From assembly GCF_019097845.1 (NCBI RefSeq), contig NZ_JAHRGM010000002.1, positions 62,001 to 126,000 of the forward strand: a stretch of 64,000 bases of DNA, in the 5' to 3' direction. Source of the DNA: Sphingobium sp. AS12. Lineage in GTDB: Bacteria > Pseudomonadota > Alphaproteobacteria > Sphingomonadales > Sphingomonadaceae. A program made the translations under genes and the position numbers. The notes beneath the pieces are model-generated. The model did not search any database and was not told the DNA's origin. It worked only from the letters and a program-made list of their open reading frames with translations. Of this stretch, positions 46,350-54,126 are shown piece after piece; positions within the stretch are counted from its first letter, which is position 1; the number at the start of each line of letters is the position of its first letter.

Positions 46350-49300
46350 TTATTTCTCCTGCTTGAGGTCGGACGGGGCGGTGGGGGCGGACACCATCCG
46401 CACCGGCACGCCGCCTTTGACATTGTGAAGGGTGACGAGGCGCACGGCTTCGAGCGCGTCGCCGGGCGCACCGTCGGACGTGACGGCGAGCGCGATGTGA
46501 TTCTTACCCCGATGGTTGAGGATGCCTTCGGGGATGGGGAAGCTACGTTGCGGGCCGACATGCGCGATGAACTGGCCCATATTCCAGCCATTGACGAAGA
46601 TCAGCACGCGGTAGCGGACGGGCGAGCGCGGGGTGGTGGCGTCGCCGAAGCTGAGGCCGATGGTGGCGTCCTGCCCTTTCGGCACGGCAAGGTCGAAGCT
46701 GGTGCGATACCAGCTGGTGCCGGGCGCGCTCTGGCTGGCGGGGACGGTGGTTCTGGCCCAGCCATTGTCGTTGAAGGCGGGCAGGTGCCAGCCTATGCGT
46801 TCGCCGTGCAGGCCGCCATTGTTAGCCGCACCGCGCGCGACGTCGGGCAGATTTTCGCCGCCCTGCCTGCCCTGAATCTTCCAGGCGATCGGTATGGTGA
46901 AGCTGCGCCCGCCGGGGGCTTCGAGCGAGGCGGAGATCAGCCCGCGCGCTTCCTTGTGGAAATCGTCGCTGTCCAGATCCCAATTATGGCCGTTGTTACG
47001 GACCATGACGGACAGGACATGATCGCCGCCTTGCGCGCTGGCGGGCAGGGCGAAGCGGGCAGTGCCGGTGGTGATCGGGCGAGGCAGGCCGGACGGGGTT
47101 TCCGCTTCCCCCAGAAACTGGCCATCGACCCACGCCTGGACGAGGCCGGAGCCGCCTGCGCCATAATAAAGCGACAATGTCTTGGCGTCGGGGGTGCCGG
47201 TGAAGCGGCCACGATACCAGACATCGCCATCATGAAAGCCAAAGGCGTCCATGCCCATATTGGGCTGGCCATCGGGGCGCTGGGTGATGCTGGCGCTAGG
47301 GCGGGCGTCGATCGCCTGCCATGCGCCGTCGTCGAAGGCGGGGTCGGCTTCGGGCGATCCCTTGGCCATGCGCCAGTCGGAGAGGGCGGGGAGGGGGATG
47401 GCGGCGGGGCCGGGGAGCGGTTGGGTCGCGGTCAGGCTGCCGGTGGGGGTGGCGCGGGTGGCGATGCGGGTGCCGTTCCATGTGATGGTGCGGATCAAGG
47501 CGGGTGCCCAGATTTCGAGCGGGCTTGGCGCTGCGGTGTCGCCGGTCAAAGCGAGGGCGCTGCCCTTGGCAGTCGCGCTGCGGACCAGTTCGGGGCCGCG
47601 GATCAGCGCGTCGCCATGCCGCCAGTAGCGCGTGCCTTCGGCCTCATCCGCGAGGATCAGGGTGAGGGGCGGGCGACCACCGCCCTCGATCCGCACGATG
47701 GCGCGGGTCTGGTGGGTGTAGCGGAGGGTGAGGTCGCCCTTGGCGGGGTCGAAGCTAGTGGTGGCCTGGCCTTCCAGCAAGGTGACTTTGGGCGCGCTGG
47801 TGTAGCGCAGGACGGTTTCGCCCGGTTCGCCCGCGCGGCCATAGAGGAGGAGCAGGTCTTTGCCGTCCTGCCGCTGTGCGCTTTGCAGTTCCGATGTCGA
47901 ATAGACCAGCCTTTGCTCGCCCAGCGTCACGCCGGCGACCAGCCATTTGGCGTCGAACCCGTTGAGCTGCATCGGTATGGTGTAGCGGCCATCCGGCAGG
48001 TCCGCGGTGAAGGTGAAACTGTCGTTGCTCTGCCCGTTGGATGGCTTGTGCGTCACCATCAGGAAGCGCGCGTCGCTGTCCGGGCTTTTATTATGATAGA
48101 TCTGGATATTGGGTGACGATATCTCGACCGGCCCGGCGGGGACCATGCCGGCCAGGTCGGGGACTGAGGCGATCAGCCCGGCCAGCTGCTTCATTTCCTG
48201 CGCCTTTTCGCGCAAAGCGCGCGGTTCCGATATGGCCGCGCCATAATCATAGCTGGTGAACACCACCGGGCCGGGCAGCCAGCCCCAGCTGGTGCCGCCA
48301 TAGGTCATGTAGAAGCTCTGGATGCCGATGCCGTTGGCCAGGTTCGTACCGTAGAATACCCGCTGGAACCGCTTGCCGCGCTGGATGGCGTTGCAGTCAT
48401 AGCCGCCATTTGAGCCCCAATAGTCGAACCAGCCACCGCCAAATTCGGCGAGGAAGCCGGGGGTATCGGGGGAGGCGGATGCGCCGCCCTTTGCCCCGCC
48501 GGGACCATAATAGCCCCAGTCGGGCGCGGCGACATCGCGGGTCGGCTGGCCGGTAACGGTGCAGGTGCCGCCGGGATAGCCGTCAAAAGCGTACATATCG
48601 ACCGGGCCGGGGACGATCTTCTCGACTTTGGACGACTCCGGCGTCCAATAGCCGTTGCGCCCCTGATCGTTGTGGAAGATCGGCACGGTGATGCCGTCGG
48701 CGCGCGCGCGGGCATAGAGATGGTCCATGTACCGGCGCTGCGCAGGCGTGGTCAGCGCCAGCTCATTTTCGATCTGGTGCAGGATGACCCCGCCCTTGCG
48801 CGTCTTGTCCGCATTGATCTGGTGCCGGGCGATGATCGGGTTGACGTGGCCGAGCCACTCGTCGACCGCCTTGATATAGTCCGGGTCGTCGGTGCGGGCG
48901 CGGCCGCGCTGGTTGACCAGCCAGCCGGGGAAACCGCCGCGCGACAGTTCGGCATTCACATAAGGACCGGCGCGGGTGATGACGTAGAGGCCTTCTTCCT
49001 CCGCCATCGTCAGCAACCGGTCGAGATCGCGGATGCCGGTAAAGTCGTACACGCCCTGTTTGGGGCTGTGATAGCCCCAGTCGAAATAGAGGGCGACGGT
49101 GTTGAAACCGCTGGCCTTCATCTTCTGGAGGATGTCGCGCCACAGGTCGGGCGATGGCAGGCGGAAGGGGTGGAATTCGCCGCCCCAGATGATCTGCCGC
49201 TGCCCGTCGATCATCAGTGAACGCGCGTCATAGGAGACGCGGCCGAAGGTCTGGACCGGGGCGGCGAAGTTCGCCGTGGGTTTCGCGACCTGCGCGGGGG

Positions 49301-49361
49301 CGGGGCTGGCCAGCATGGTGCCGAGCAGCAAAGCGGAGAAAAGGCGGTGCATCATGGCCAT
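46350..49361 (-). CDS. GH35 beta-galactosidase, exported, multidomain
   Basis: About 1003 residues. The signal peptide is in the first 22 residues (LFSALLLGTMLASPAPAQ). The TIM-barrel has IIWGGEFHPFRLPSPDLWRDILQKMK, the acid/base pair ILHQIENELAL at about residue 180, and the nucleophile in FLAEFGGGWFDYWGS at about 285. Several C-terminal beta-sandwich domains follow, as in fungal/plant-type GH35 enzymes. It probably removes galactose from galactan or arabinogalactan side chains of RG-I. The start codon touches the rhaM stop (TGATG). ATG 49361, 49355 and 49352 are all possible. Confidence 0.9.
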   Translation of the reverse strand: MAMMHRLFSALLLGTMLASPAPAQVAKPTANFAAPVQTFGRVSYDARSLMIDGQRQIIWGGEFHPFRLPSPDLWRDILQKMKASGFNTVALYFDWGYHSPKQGVYDFTGIRDLDRLLTMAEEEGLYVITRAGPYVNAELSRGGFPGWLVNQRGRARTDDPDYIKAVDEWLGHVNPIIARHQINADKTRKGGVILHQIENELALTTPAQRRYMDHLYARARADGITVPIFHNDQGRNGYWTPESSKVEKIVPGPVDMYAFDGYPGGTCTVTGQPTRDVAAPDWGYYGPGGAKGGASASPDTPGFLAEFGGGWFDYWGSNGGYDCNAIQRGKRFQRVFYGTNLANGIGIQSFYMTYGGTSWGWLPGPVVFTSYDYGAAISEPRALREKAQEMKQLAGLIASVPDLAGMVPAGPVEISSPNIQIYHNKSPDSDARFLMVTHKPSNGQSNDSFTFTADLPDGRYTIPMQLNGFDAKWLVAGVTLGEQRLVYSTSELQSAQRQDGKDLLLLYGRAGEPGETVLRYTSAPKVTLLEGQATTSFDPAKGDLTLRYTHQTRAIVRIEGGGRPPLTLILADEAEGTRYWRHGDALIRGPELVRSATAKGSALALTGDTAAPSPLEIWAPALIRTITWNGTRIATRATPTGSLTATQPLPGPAAIPLPALSDWRMAKGSPEADPAFDDGAWQAIDARPSASITQRPDGQPNMGMDAFGFHDGDVWYRGRFTGTPDAKTLSLYYGAGGSGLVQAWVDGQFLGEAETPSGLPRPITTGTARFALPASAQGGDHVLSVMVRNNGHNWDLDSDDFHKEARGLISASLEAPGGRSFTIPIAWKIQGRQGGENLPDVARGAANNGGLHGERIGWHLPAFNDNGWARTTVPASQSAPGTSWYRTSFDLAVPKGQDATIGLSFGDATTPRSPVRYRVLIFVNGWNMGQFIAHVGPQRSFPIPEGILNHRGKNHIALAVTSDGAPGDALEAVRLVTLHNVKGGVPVRMVSAPTAPSDLKQEK

Positions 49362-49675
49362 CAATCGAGATGGAACAGCGGGACGAGCGGCCATTCCTTG
49401 GGCCGGTTGTCGGGCTCGACCTCCATCAGCGGCGCCATGCTGGCCCACCAACGCTGCATGACCGGATGGCCGGGCAGCGTGTCGCGCTGATTGTCGTCGG
49501 ACAGGGTCAGGACGGCGAACAGGCTGAGCGTCGCTTCATCCAGGAAGATGGAATAGGCCGAAATGCCCGACGCGCTGAGCAGGGCGGTCAGTTCCGGCCA
49601 GATTTCATCATGGCGGCGGCGATATTCCGCCACCACGCCCGGCTTGAGCTGCATCTTGAAGGCGTGGATCGCCAC
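49361..49675 (-). CDS. rhaM: L-rhamnose mutarotase RhaM
   Basis: A 104-residue protein of normal RhaM length: FKMQLKPGVVAEYRRRHDEIWPELTALLSASGISAYSIFLDE (with the catalytic His and Tyr region), TLFAVL-type strand, and HPVMQRWWASMAPLMEVEPDNRP. It interconverts the alpha and beta anomers of L-rhamnose so that rhamnose 1-dehydrogenase receives its substrate form. The GTG start has AGGAG at good distance. It leads the operon rhaM-GH35-GH105-GH115, and two candidate operators precede it. Confidence 0.93.
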   Translation of the reverse strand: MAIHAFKMQLKPGVVAEYRRRHDEIWPELTALLSASGISAYSIFLDEATLSLFAVLTLSDDNQRDTLPGHPVMQRWWASMAPLMEVEPDNRPKEWPLVPLFHLD

Positions 49676-49691
49676 CCGACTCTCCTAAAGA

Positions 49692-49704
49692 ACCATATTA
49701 TGGA
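49692..49704. promoter_or_regulatory. Candidate IclR-type operator before rhaM
   Basis: ACCATATTATGGA, within GAACCATATTATGGAAC, is the best-formed member of the WCC-N7-GGW set: CCATA-T-TATGG is an exact palindrome. It lies 17 nt upstream of the rhaM GTG in the 69-nt gap after GH28. Confidence 0.65.
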
Positions 49705-49712
49705 ACAGTTGA

Positions 49713-49725
49713 CCGATATATGGTA
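49713..49725. promoter_or_regulatory. Second candidate operator before rhaM
   Basis: ACCGATATATGGT fits ACC-N7-GGT and resembles the kduI site CCCGATATATGGA. It is 21 nt (two helical turns) from the first rhaM site, start to start, which would put two dimers on the same face of the DNA. Confidence 0.55.
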
Positions 49726-49744
49726 ACAACGTCCCACATCGGCG

Positions 49745-51271
49745 TCAATGCCGCGCGCGCCAGAGCGGCGTGTTTTGGACGGAGAGACCCGGCGCATCCT
49801 CGGTATGGAAGGGTAGGCGCTGGTCCGGGGCGCGGGTTTGCGCGGTGAAGCGGTCGATCGTCAGCCGTTCCACATGGCGCGCCCATAGCGCCCAGCTGGG
49901 GAGGATGCCGAACATGCTGGGTTCGGGATAGGCGTCAGCCAGTTCAGCGGGCTGGCGCGCGGCGTCCGCTGCGGTGCCGCCGCCATCATAGACGAGGTGA
50001 ATGTCGCGCAGCCGCACGTCGGCGATGCGATGGCCGGGCAGGCCCGCGATGGCGGCGGGGAAGCGATGGTCGATCCCGCGCGCGTCGATCTGGCTGATCG
50101 TCACGTCGCGGATCGCGCCGATGCCCGTGCCGTCCGGCCCGCGTCGCCGGTCGCCCAGCCGCAGGAAGAGTGGCGCGGTGGTGACGTCGCGCATGGTGAG
50201 GCGGCGGGCGACGATATGCTCCATGACGCCACCATCGACCGTTTCCAGCGCCAGTCCCCGGCAGCGGGTGAAGCGGCAATCCTCGATGACGATATTGCGA
50301 TAGCCGCCATTGCTTTCGGTGCCGAGCTTGATGCGGCCAGTGACGCGATCCTGATCGGGGGCGATGGTCTGGATCGTGGTGCGGGTGCCGTCGATCACGG
50401 ACCCCATGTCATAGCCGGTGACGTCGCAGTCGCGGATGAGGATGTTTTCCGCCGCGATGGCGCTGCCCAGCGCGAAGCTGCTCTTGACCACGATGGCGTC
50501 ATCATTGGGGCTGTTGACCCGGCAGCGTTCCACCACCACTTCGCGCACGCAATCGAGGTCGATCCCGTCGCGGTCGGTGTCGATCGTCAGCCCTTCGATG
50601 CGTAAGTCCCGCGTGCCGGTGGCGAGGATGGCGAAATGCCCGCCCTTGTGGATCGTGAAGCCGGACAGGCGGATGTTGCGGCCATTTTTGAAGGCTATCG
50701 CCTTGTTCCCCTTGCCCGCCATCGCGGCGGCGGCGGGTTCGAGGTTGGCAATCTGCGCGGCGGTCATTGCCTGCATCGACAAGGGGCGCTCGCCCGCCTG
50801 TTTCTTCCAGCGCGCGCCGGGACCATCGCGGGTCAGGCCAATGCCGTGGATCAGGCCGGGGCCGATGATCGCGACGTCGTGCACATCGTCGCCCCAGATC
50901 AGGCTGTTGTGCCAATGGCTGTGGCCGAAATCCTGATAGAGCTGGTCGATCCCGGCTTCGGGCAGGTCGTAGCGCCCGGCGTGGCGAGCGGGATCGGCGG
51001 CTTCGATGATTGCGCCTTTGCTGAGCAGTAAGGTTACGCGGCTGGTCAGGCGGATCGAAAAGCAGAGATAGCGGCCAGGGGCCAGGATGACGGTGCCGCC
51101 GCCCGCGCGCGATGCGGCGAGGATGGCGGCGTTGATCGCGTCGCTATCAAGGGTGATGCCGTCGCCGCGCGCGCCATGATCGCGCACGTCGATCTGGCGC
51201 GCGGCATGGGCGGGGAAGGGGAGGCTGAGCGCCAGCAGGCCGAGCGTCAGGTCGCGGCGAGTCATGTCCAT
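49745..51271 (-). CDS. GH28 family polygalacturonase / rhamnogalacturonan hydrolase, exported
   Basis: A 508-residue beta-helix protein with a Tat-like signal (MTRRDLTLGLLALSLPFPAHAA). It starts with the pectate-lyase/GH28 entry motif IDVRDHGARGDGITLDSDAINAAI. Catalytic region: TDRDGIDLDCVREVVVERC (Asp), NSPNDDAIVVKSS (Asp pair), and GTESNGGYRNIVIEDC near the His/Arg-Lys motif positions. These are GH28 landmarks, but the NTDG and GHG motifs are divergent, so RG-hydrolase or exo-activity is as likely as polygalacturonase. Separated by 1 nt from the CE12-like gene, so deacetylation and cleavage are co-expressed. Confidence 0.85.
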   Translation of the reverse strand: MDMTRRDLTLGLLALSLPFPAHAARQIDVRDHGARGDGITLDSDAINAAILAASRAGGGTVILAPGRYLCFSIRLTSRVTLLLSKGAIIEAADPARHAGRYDLPEAGIDQLYQDFGHSHWHNSLIWGDDVHDVAIIGPGLIHGIGLTRDGPGARWKKQAGERPLSMQAMTAAQIANLEPAAAAMAGKGNKAIAFKNGRNIRLSGFTIHKGGHFAILATGTRDLRIEGLTIDTDRDGIDLDCVREVVVERCRVNSPNDDAIVVKSSFALGSAIAAENILIRDCDVTGYDMGSVIDGTRTTIQTIAPDQDRVTGRIKLGTESNGGYRNIVIEDCRFTRCRGLALETVDGGVMEHIVARRLTMRDVTTAPLFLRLGDRRRGPDGTGIGAIRDVTISQIDARGIDHRFPAAIAGLPGHRIADVRLRDIHLVYDGGGTAADAARQPAELADAYPEPSMFGILPSWALWARHVERLTIDRFTAQTRAPDQRLPFHTEDAPGLSVQNTPLWRARH

Positions 51272-51272
51272 G

Positions 51273-52478
51273 TCAGTTTCCGGCCGGGCGCTGATCGCTT
51301 TCGATCAGGCTGGGGGCGATGACGACCTGCGCAATCGATGGGGGCTTGGTGGGCGCGAAGGCGGGGGCGGTGACATGGGGGGCGAGCGCGGGAATCGTGT
51401 CGCGGATGCGCTGCGCCACCGCGCTGGCCAGCAGCCATGCGCCATAATTGTTATGATGGGTCTTGTCCCGGCCACCATCGTTGAAGGCGGCGGGTGCGCG
51501 ATCGACCCCAAGCGCTTCGTAGATCGCGCGGCTGTCGCCGTTGAGATCGATCAGCGGCACCTGTTCCTCTGACGCCAATTTGCGCACAGCGGCGGCATAG
51601 TCGCCCAGCGTGTCGATGATGCGGCCCTGCGCGTCGAAATTGCGCCGTTCGGGTGACGTCACCAGCACCGGATGCGCCCCGCGCCGCCGTGCTTCGGCAA
51701 TATAGGCGCGCAAATAGGCAGGATAGGTGGAGTCGGGCGCGACATAGGTTTGCGGCCATTCGCGCTTCTGGTCATTATGGCCGAACTGGATGAAGAGCCA
51801 GTCGCCCGGCTTCATGGTCGACAGCAATTTGTCGAAGCGCAGATTGGTGAGGAAGGATTTGAGCGTCTCGCCCGATTTGGCGTGATTGGCGATGATGATC
51901 CGGTCATCGAGCAAAGCGGGCAGCATCTGGCCCCAGCTGGCCGCCGGTTCGGCATATTGGTCGGTGACGGTCGAATCGCCCGCGAGGAAGATGGTCGGCG
52001 CGCTGGCCGGTTCGATGCGGAGCGATGCGACCTGCGGCGTGCCGAGAAATTCCAGCGTCAGCTTCTCGTCCCAGGTCGCTTCGCGCGCATCGCGGGCGTC
52101 GATTCGCACGGCGCTGCCACCCGGCGCAGTGGCGGGGGGTGGCGGCAGAGCCGGGGTGCGAATATTGACCAGAAAGCTGCGGGTGACGAACTGACCTTTG
52201 GCGGTCACGATGTTGCGCAGCATCAGGCGGCGGGCTTCGGCCTTGACCGTGGTGTCACCCGCCGTGCGCCGGTCACCCAGTGTCAGCGTGACGCGATAGT
52301 CGCCTTGCGGCAGCGCGACCGAGAAGCGGAAGCCATTGTCGCTGCCGCCTGGCTCCATGCCATGGCCGCCCATTTCGTAGCGATGCTGACGTTCGGGCGC
52401 GCTGGCGGAGAGGTCAAACTGCAAGGGGCCGGGCGTCGCCAGGGTCAGCATCAGGGCAAGGGCGGCGCTGGACGGCAT
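51273..52478 (-). CDS. Rhamnogalacturonan acetylesterase-like SGNH hydrolase with N-terminal beta domain (CE12)
   Basis: About 401 residues. A signal peptide leads into an N-terminal beta-sandwich domain (residues about 20-150, with FRFSVALPQGDYRVTLTLGDR). The SGNH domain carries TIFLAGDSTVTDQYAEP (Ser), IIIANHAKSGETLKSF (Gly), LFIQFGHNDQKREW (Asn) and DKTHHNNYGAWLLA (Asp and His). It is the second CE12-type esterase in the island and is larger than the one at 32545, so the two may serve different acetyl positions. ATG 52478 is used; an open frame to 52544 starts only with TTG. Confidence 0.85.
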   Translation of the reverse strand: MPSSAALALMLTLATPGPLQFDLSASAPERQHRYEMGGHGMEPGGSDNGFRFSVALPQGDYRVTLTLGDRRTAGDTTVKAEARRLMLRNIVTAKGQFVTRSFLVNIRTPALPPPPATAPGGSAVRIDARDAREATWDEKLTLEFLGTPQVASLRIEPASAPTIFLAGDSTVTDQYAEPAASWGQMLPALLDDRIIIANHAKSGETLKSFLTNLRFDKLLSTMKPGDWLFIQFGHNDQKREWPQTYVAPDSTYPAYLRAYIAEARRRGAHPVLVTSPERRNFDAQGRIIDTLGDYAAAVRKLASEEQVPLIDLNGDSRAIYEALGVDRAPAAFNDGGRDKTHHNNYGAWLLASAVAQRIRDTIPALAPHVTAPAFAPTKPPSIAQVVIAPSLIESDQRPAGN

Positions 52479-52575
52479 TGGTGGCGACCCCGCTGGAGCG
52501 ACGGGAAGAAGGGGAGCGGTTCGGACCCGATCCGCTCCCCCCAATATAACCGCCCGTGCAGGAGCAGTTAGTTTT

Positions 52576-52612
52576 ATCCCGTTAAATAGACTTATGATCC
52601 ATATAACGGGAT
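52576..52612. promoter_or_regulatory. 9-bp inverted repeat in the CE12 / PL22 divergent promoter region
   Basis: ATCCCGTTA (52576-52584) and TAACGGGAT (52604-52612) are exact reverse complements 19 nt apart, in the 237-nt gap between the divergent CE12-GH28 and PL22 genes. The right arm overlaps the candidate operator TCCATATAACGGG (52598-52610). Confidence 0.5.
52598..52610. promoter_or_regulatory. Candidate IclR-type operator, CE12 side
   Basis: TCCATATAACGGG fits WCC-N7-GGG and sits 120 nt before the CE12 start. A weaker relative, GCCATATGTAAGA, is at about 52660. Confidence 0.45.
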
Positions 52613-52677
52613 ATTTTGACGGTCAATCACTTTTCCTCTTCCGCCGATGCTGTAAGATGGCCATATGTAAGAACTGA

Positions 52678-52694
52678 GTTCCACCATATAGAAC
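52678..52694. promoter_or_regulatory. Candidate IclR-type operator, PL22 side
   Basis: GTTCCACCATATAGAAC has inverted GTTC/GAAC ends around an ACCATATAG core related to the other sites. It ends 21 nt before the PL22 start codon, a repressor-like position. Confidence 0.45.
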
Positions 52695-52715
52695 AATAGC
52701 AACAGGGGATGGATC

Positions 52716-53999
52716 ATGCGTTTGGGACGTATGGCGGCAATCTTGGCTCTGGCAATTATCTGCGCTCCGGCAACGCAGGCGGCACCCGCGCGCGAATGGA
52801 TCGACCAGACCACCGGCCATCGCATCATCCGCATCAGCCAGGCGCCGGGCAGCACCTCGCTATATTTTCACCAGAACAGCTATACCCGCCAAGGCGACAA
52901 GATGGTGATCTCTACGCCCGATGGCATTGCCGTGGTGCGGCTGGCCGACTGGCGCGTGACGCCGCTGGTGCGGCAGGCGGGGATCAAGCTGCTGCTGGTC
53001 GGGCGGCGGACGCGAACGGCTTATTATACCCAGCCCCATGGCGCGGGGGTGATCGTCCATGGCGTCGATATCGACAGCGGCAAGGTGCGGCGGATCGCGA
53101 CGGTCGCCCGCGGCTCGATCGGCTCGATCAATGCCGACGAGACGCTGCTGCTGGGGCAATGGGCGGAGCGTGAGCCGCCACTGCAACCCGGTGGCGATGG
53201 CAATCGGCCGGGCGAGACCGCCTTTGCCGCGACCGGAGCGGACGGCAAGCCCTTATCCTATGCCGATGCCAAGGAGGTGCGGCTGAACCAGCGGCTGGAG
53301 GCGAAGATCCCGATGGAGATTTTCACCATCGATATCCGCACCGGCGCGCGCAAGGTGGTGGTCGCATCGACCGACTGGCTCAACCATGTCCAGTTTTCGC
53401 CGACCGACCCGACCCGCATCCTCTATTGCCATGAAGGGCCATGGCACAAGGTCGACCGGATCTGGACGATCCGCACCGATGGCAGCGACAAGCGACTGGT
53501 CCACAAGCGCGCCATGAATATGGAGATTGCGGGGCATGAGTTCTTCTCGCCCGACGGGAAATGGATCTGGTATGATCTCCAGACCCCGCGAGGGGAGGTT
53601 TTCTGGCTTGCGGGCTATGAACTGGCGACCGGCAAGAGGCGCTGGTTCCCGGTGGCGCGTGATCAATGGTCGGTCCATTATAACCAGTCGCCCGACGGCC
53701 AGCGCTTTTCCGGCGATGGCGGCGACGCGCAGATGGTGGCGCGCGCGACCGACGGCAAATATCTGACCCTCTTCACGCCGCAGCCTATCCCCGACGTCGC
53801 GGGCATCCACGCGGACAATGCCGACGCGCTGATCGAGGCGGGGACGTTGCGGGCGGATAAGATCGTCGATCTGGCCCGGCACGATTATCGGCTGGAACCC
53901 AATGTCACCTTCACCCCCGATGGTCGCTGGATGATCTTCCGGTCCAATATGGAAGGGGCGAGCCATGTCTATGCGGCGGAGGTCGCCCCGGCAAAATGA
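52716..53999 (+). CDS. PL22-type oligogalacturonide lyase, exported
   Basis: A 427-residue protein with signal peptide MAAILALAIICAPATQAA. The mature part is a seven-bladed beta-propeller: TSLYFHQNSYTRQGDKMVISTPDG, WLNHVQFSPTDPTRILYCHEGPWHKVDRIWTIRTDG, GHEFFSPDGKWIWYDLQTPRGE and YRLEPNVTFTPDGRWMIFRSN. The NHVQFSP...CHEGPW and MEGASHVYA-type ends are typical of oligogalacturonate lyases. The family splits short (un)saturated galacturonides by beta-elimination. Unlike the cytoplasmic Erwinia enzyme, this copy is exported to the periplasm. AGGGGA precedes the ATG. A TonB receptor follows after 127 nt. Confidence 0.83.
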   Translation: MRLGRMAAILALAIICAPATQAAPAREWIDQTTGHRIIRISQAPGSTSLYFHQNSYTRQGDKMVISTPDGIAVVRLADWRVTPLVRQAGIKLLLVGRRTRTAYYTQPHGAGVIVHGVDIDSGKVRRIATVARGSIGSINADETLLLGQWAEREPPLQPGGDGNRPGETAFAATGADGKPLSYADAKEVRLNQRLEAKIPMEIFTIDIRTGARKVVVASTDWLNHVQFSPTDPTRILYCHEGPWHKVDRIWTIRTDGSDKRLVHKRAMNMEIAGHEFFSPDGKWIWYDLQTPRGEVFWLAGYELATGKRRWFPVARDQWSVHYNQSPDGQRFSGDGGDAQMVARATDGKYLTLFTPQPIPDVAGIHADNADALIEAGTLRADKIVDLARHDYRLEPNVTFTPDGRWMIFRSNMEGASHVYAAEVAPAK

Positions 54000-54012
54000 T
54001 CCACATTGTGGA
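54000..54012. promoter_or_regulatory. Candidate IclR-type operator 1 before the pectin TonB receptor
   Basis: TCCACATTGTGGA is a perfect palindrome (TCCACA-T-TGTGGA) that begins at the base after the PL22 stop codon. It fits the island's WCC-N7-GGW motif exactly. Confidence 0.6.
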
Positions 54013-54076
54013 CCAAATAATCACATGATGATTTTTCTGGCATTATCGGACGACTCCCTATAAGGTGATACATGAG

Positions 54077-54089
54077 TTCACATAGTGGG
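54077..54089. promoter_or_regulatory. Candidate IclR-type operator 2 before the pectin TonB receptor
   Basis: TTCACATAGTGGG, within GTTCACATAGTGGGAC, shares the ACATAGTG core and has inverted GTTC/G-GAC ends. It is 38 nt before the receptor ATG, consistent with repression over the transcription start. Confidence 0.55.
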
Positions 54090-54126
54090 ACACCTGGGGT
54101 AGCCCAGCGATCAGGGGAGGATTTAT

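Noticed and set aside
54018-54060. Further copies of the WCC-N7-GGW motif (AATCACATGATGATT) in front of the receptor
   Set aside because: Only half of the pattern matches, and the AT-rich stretch produces such matches by chance.
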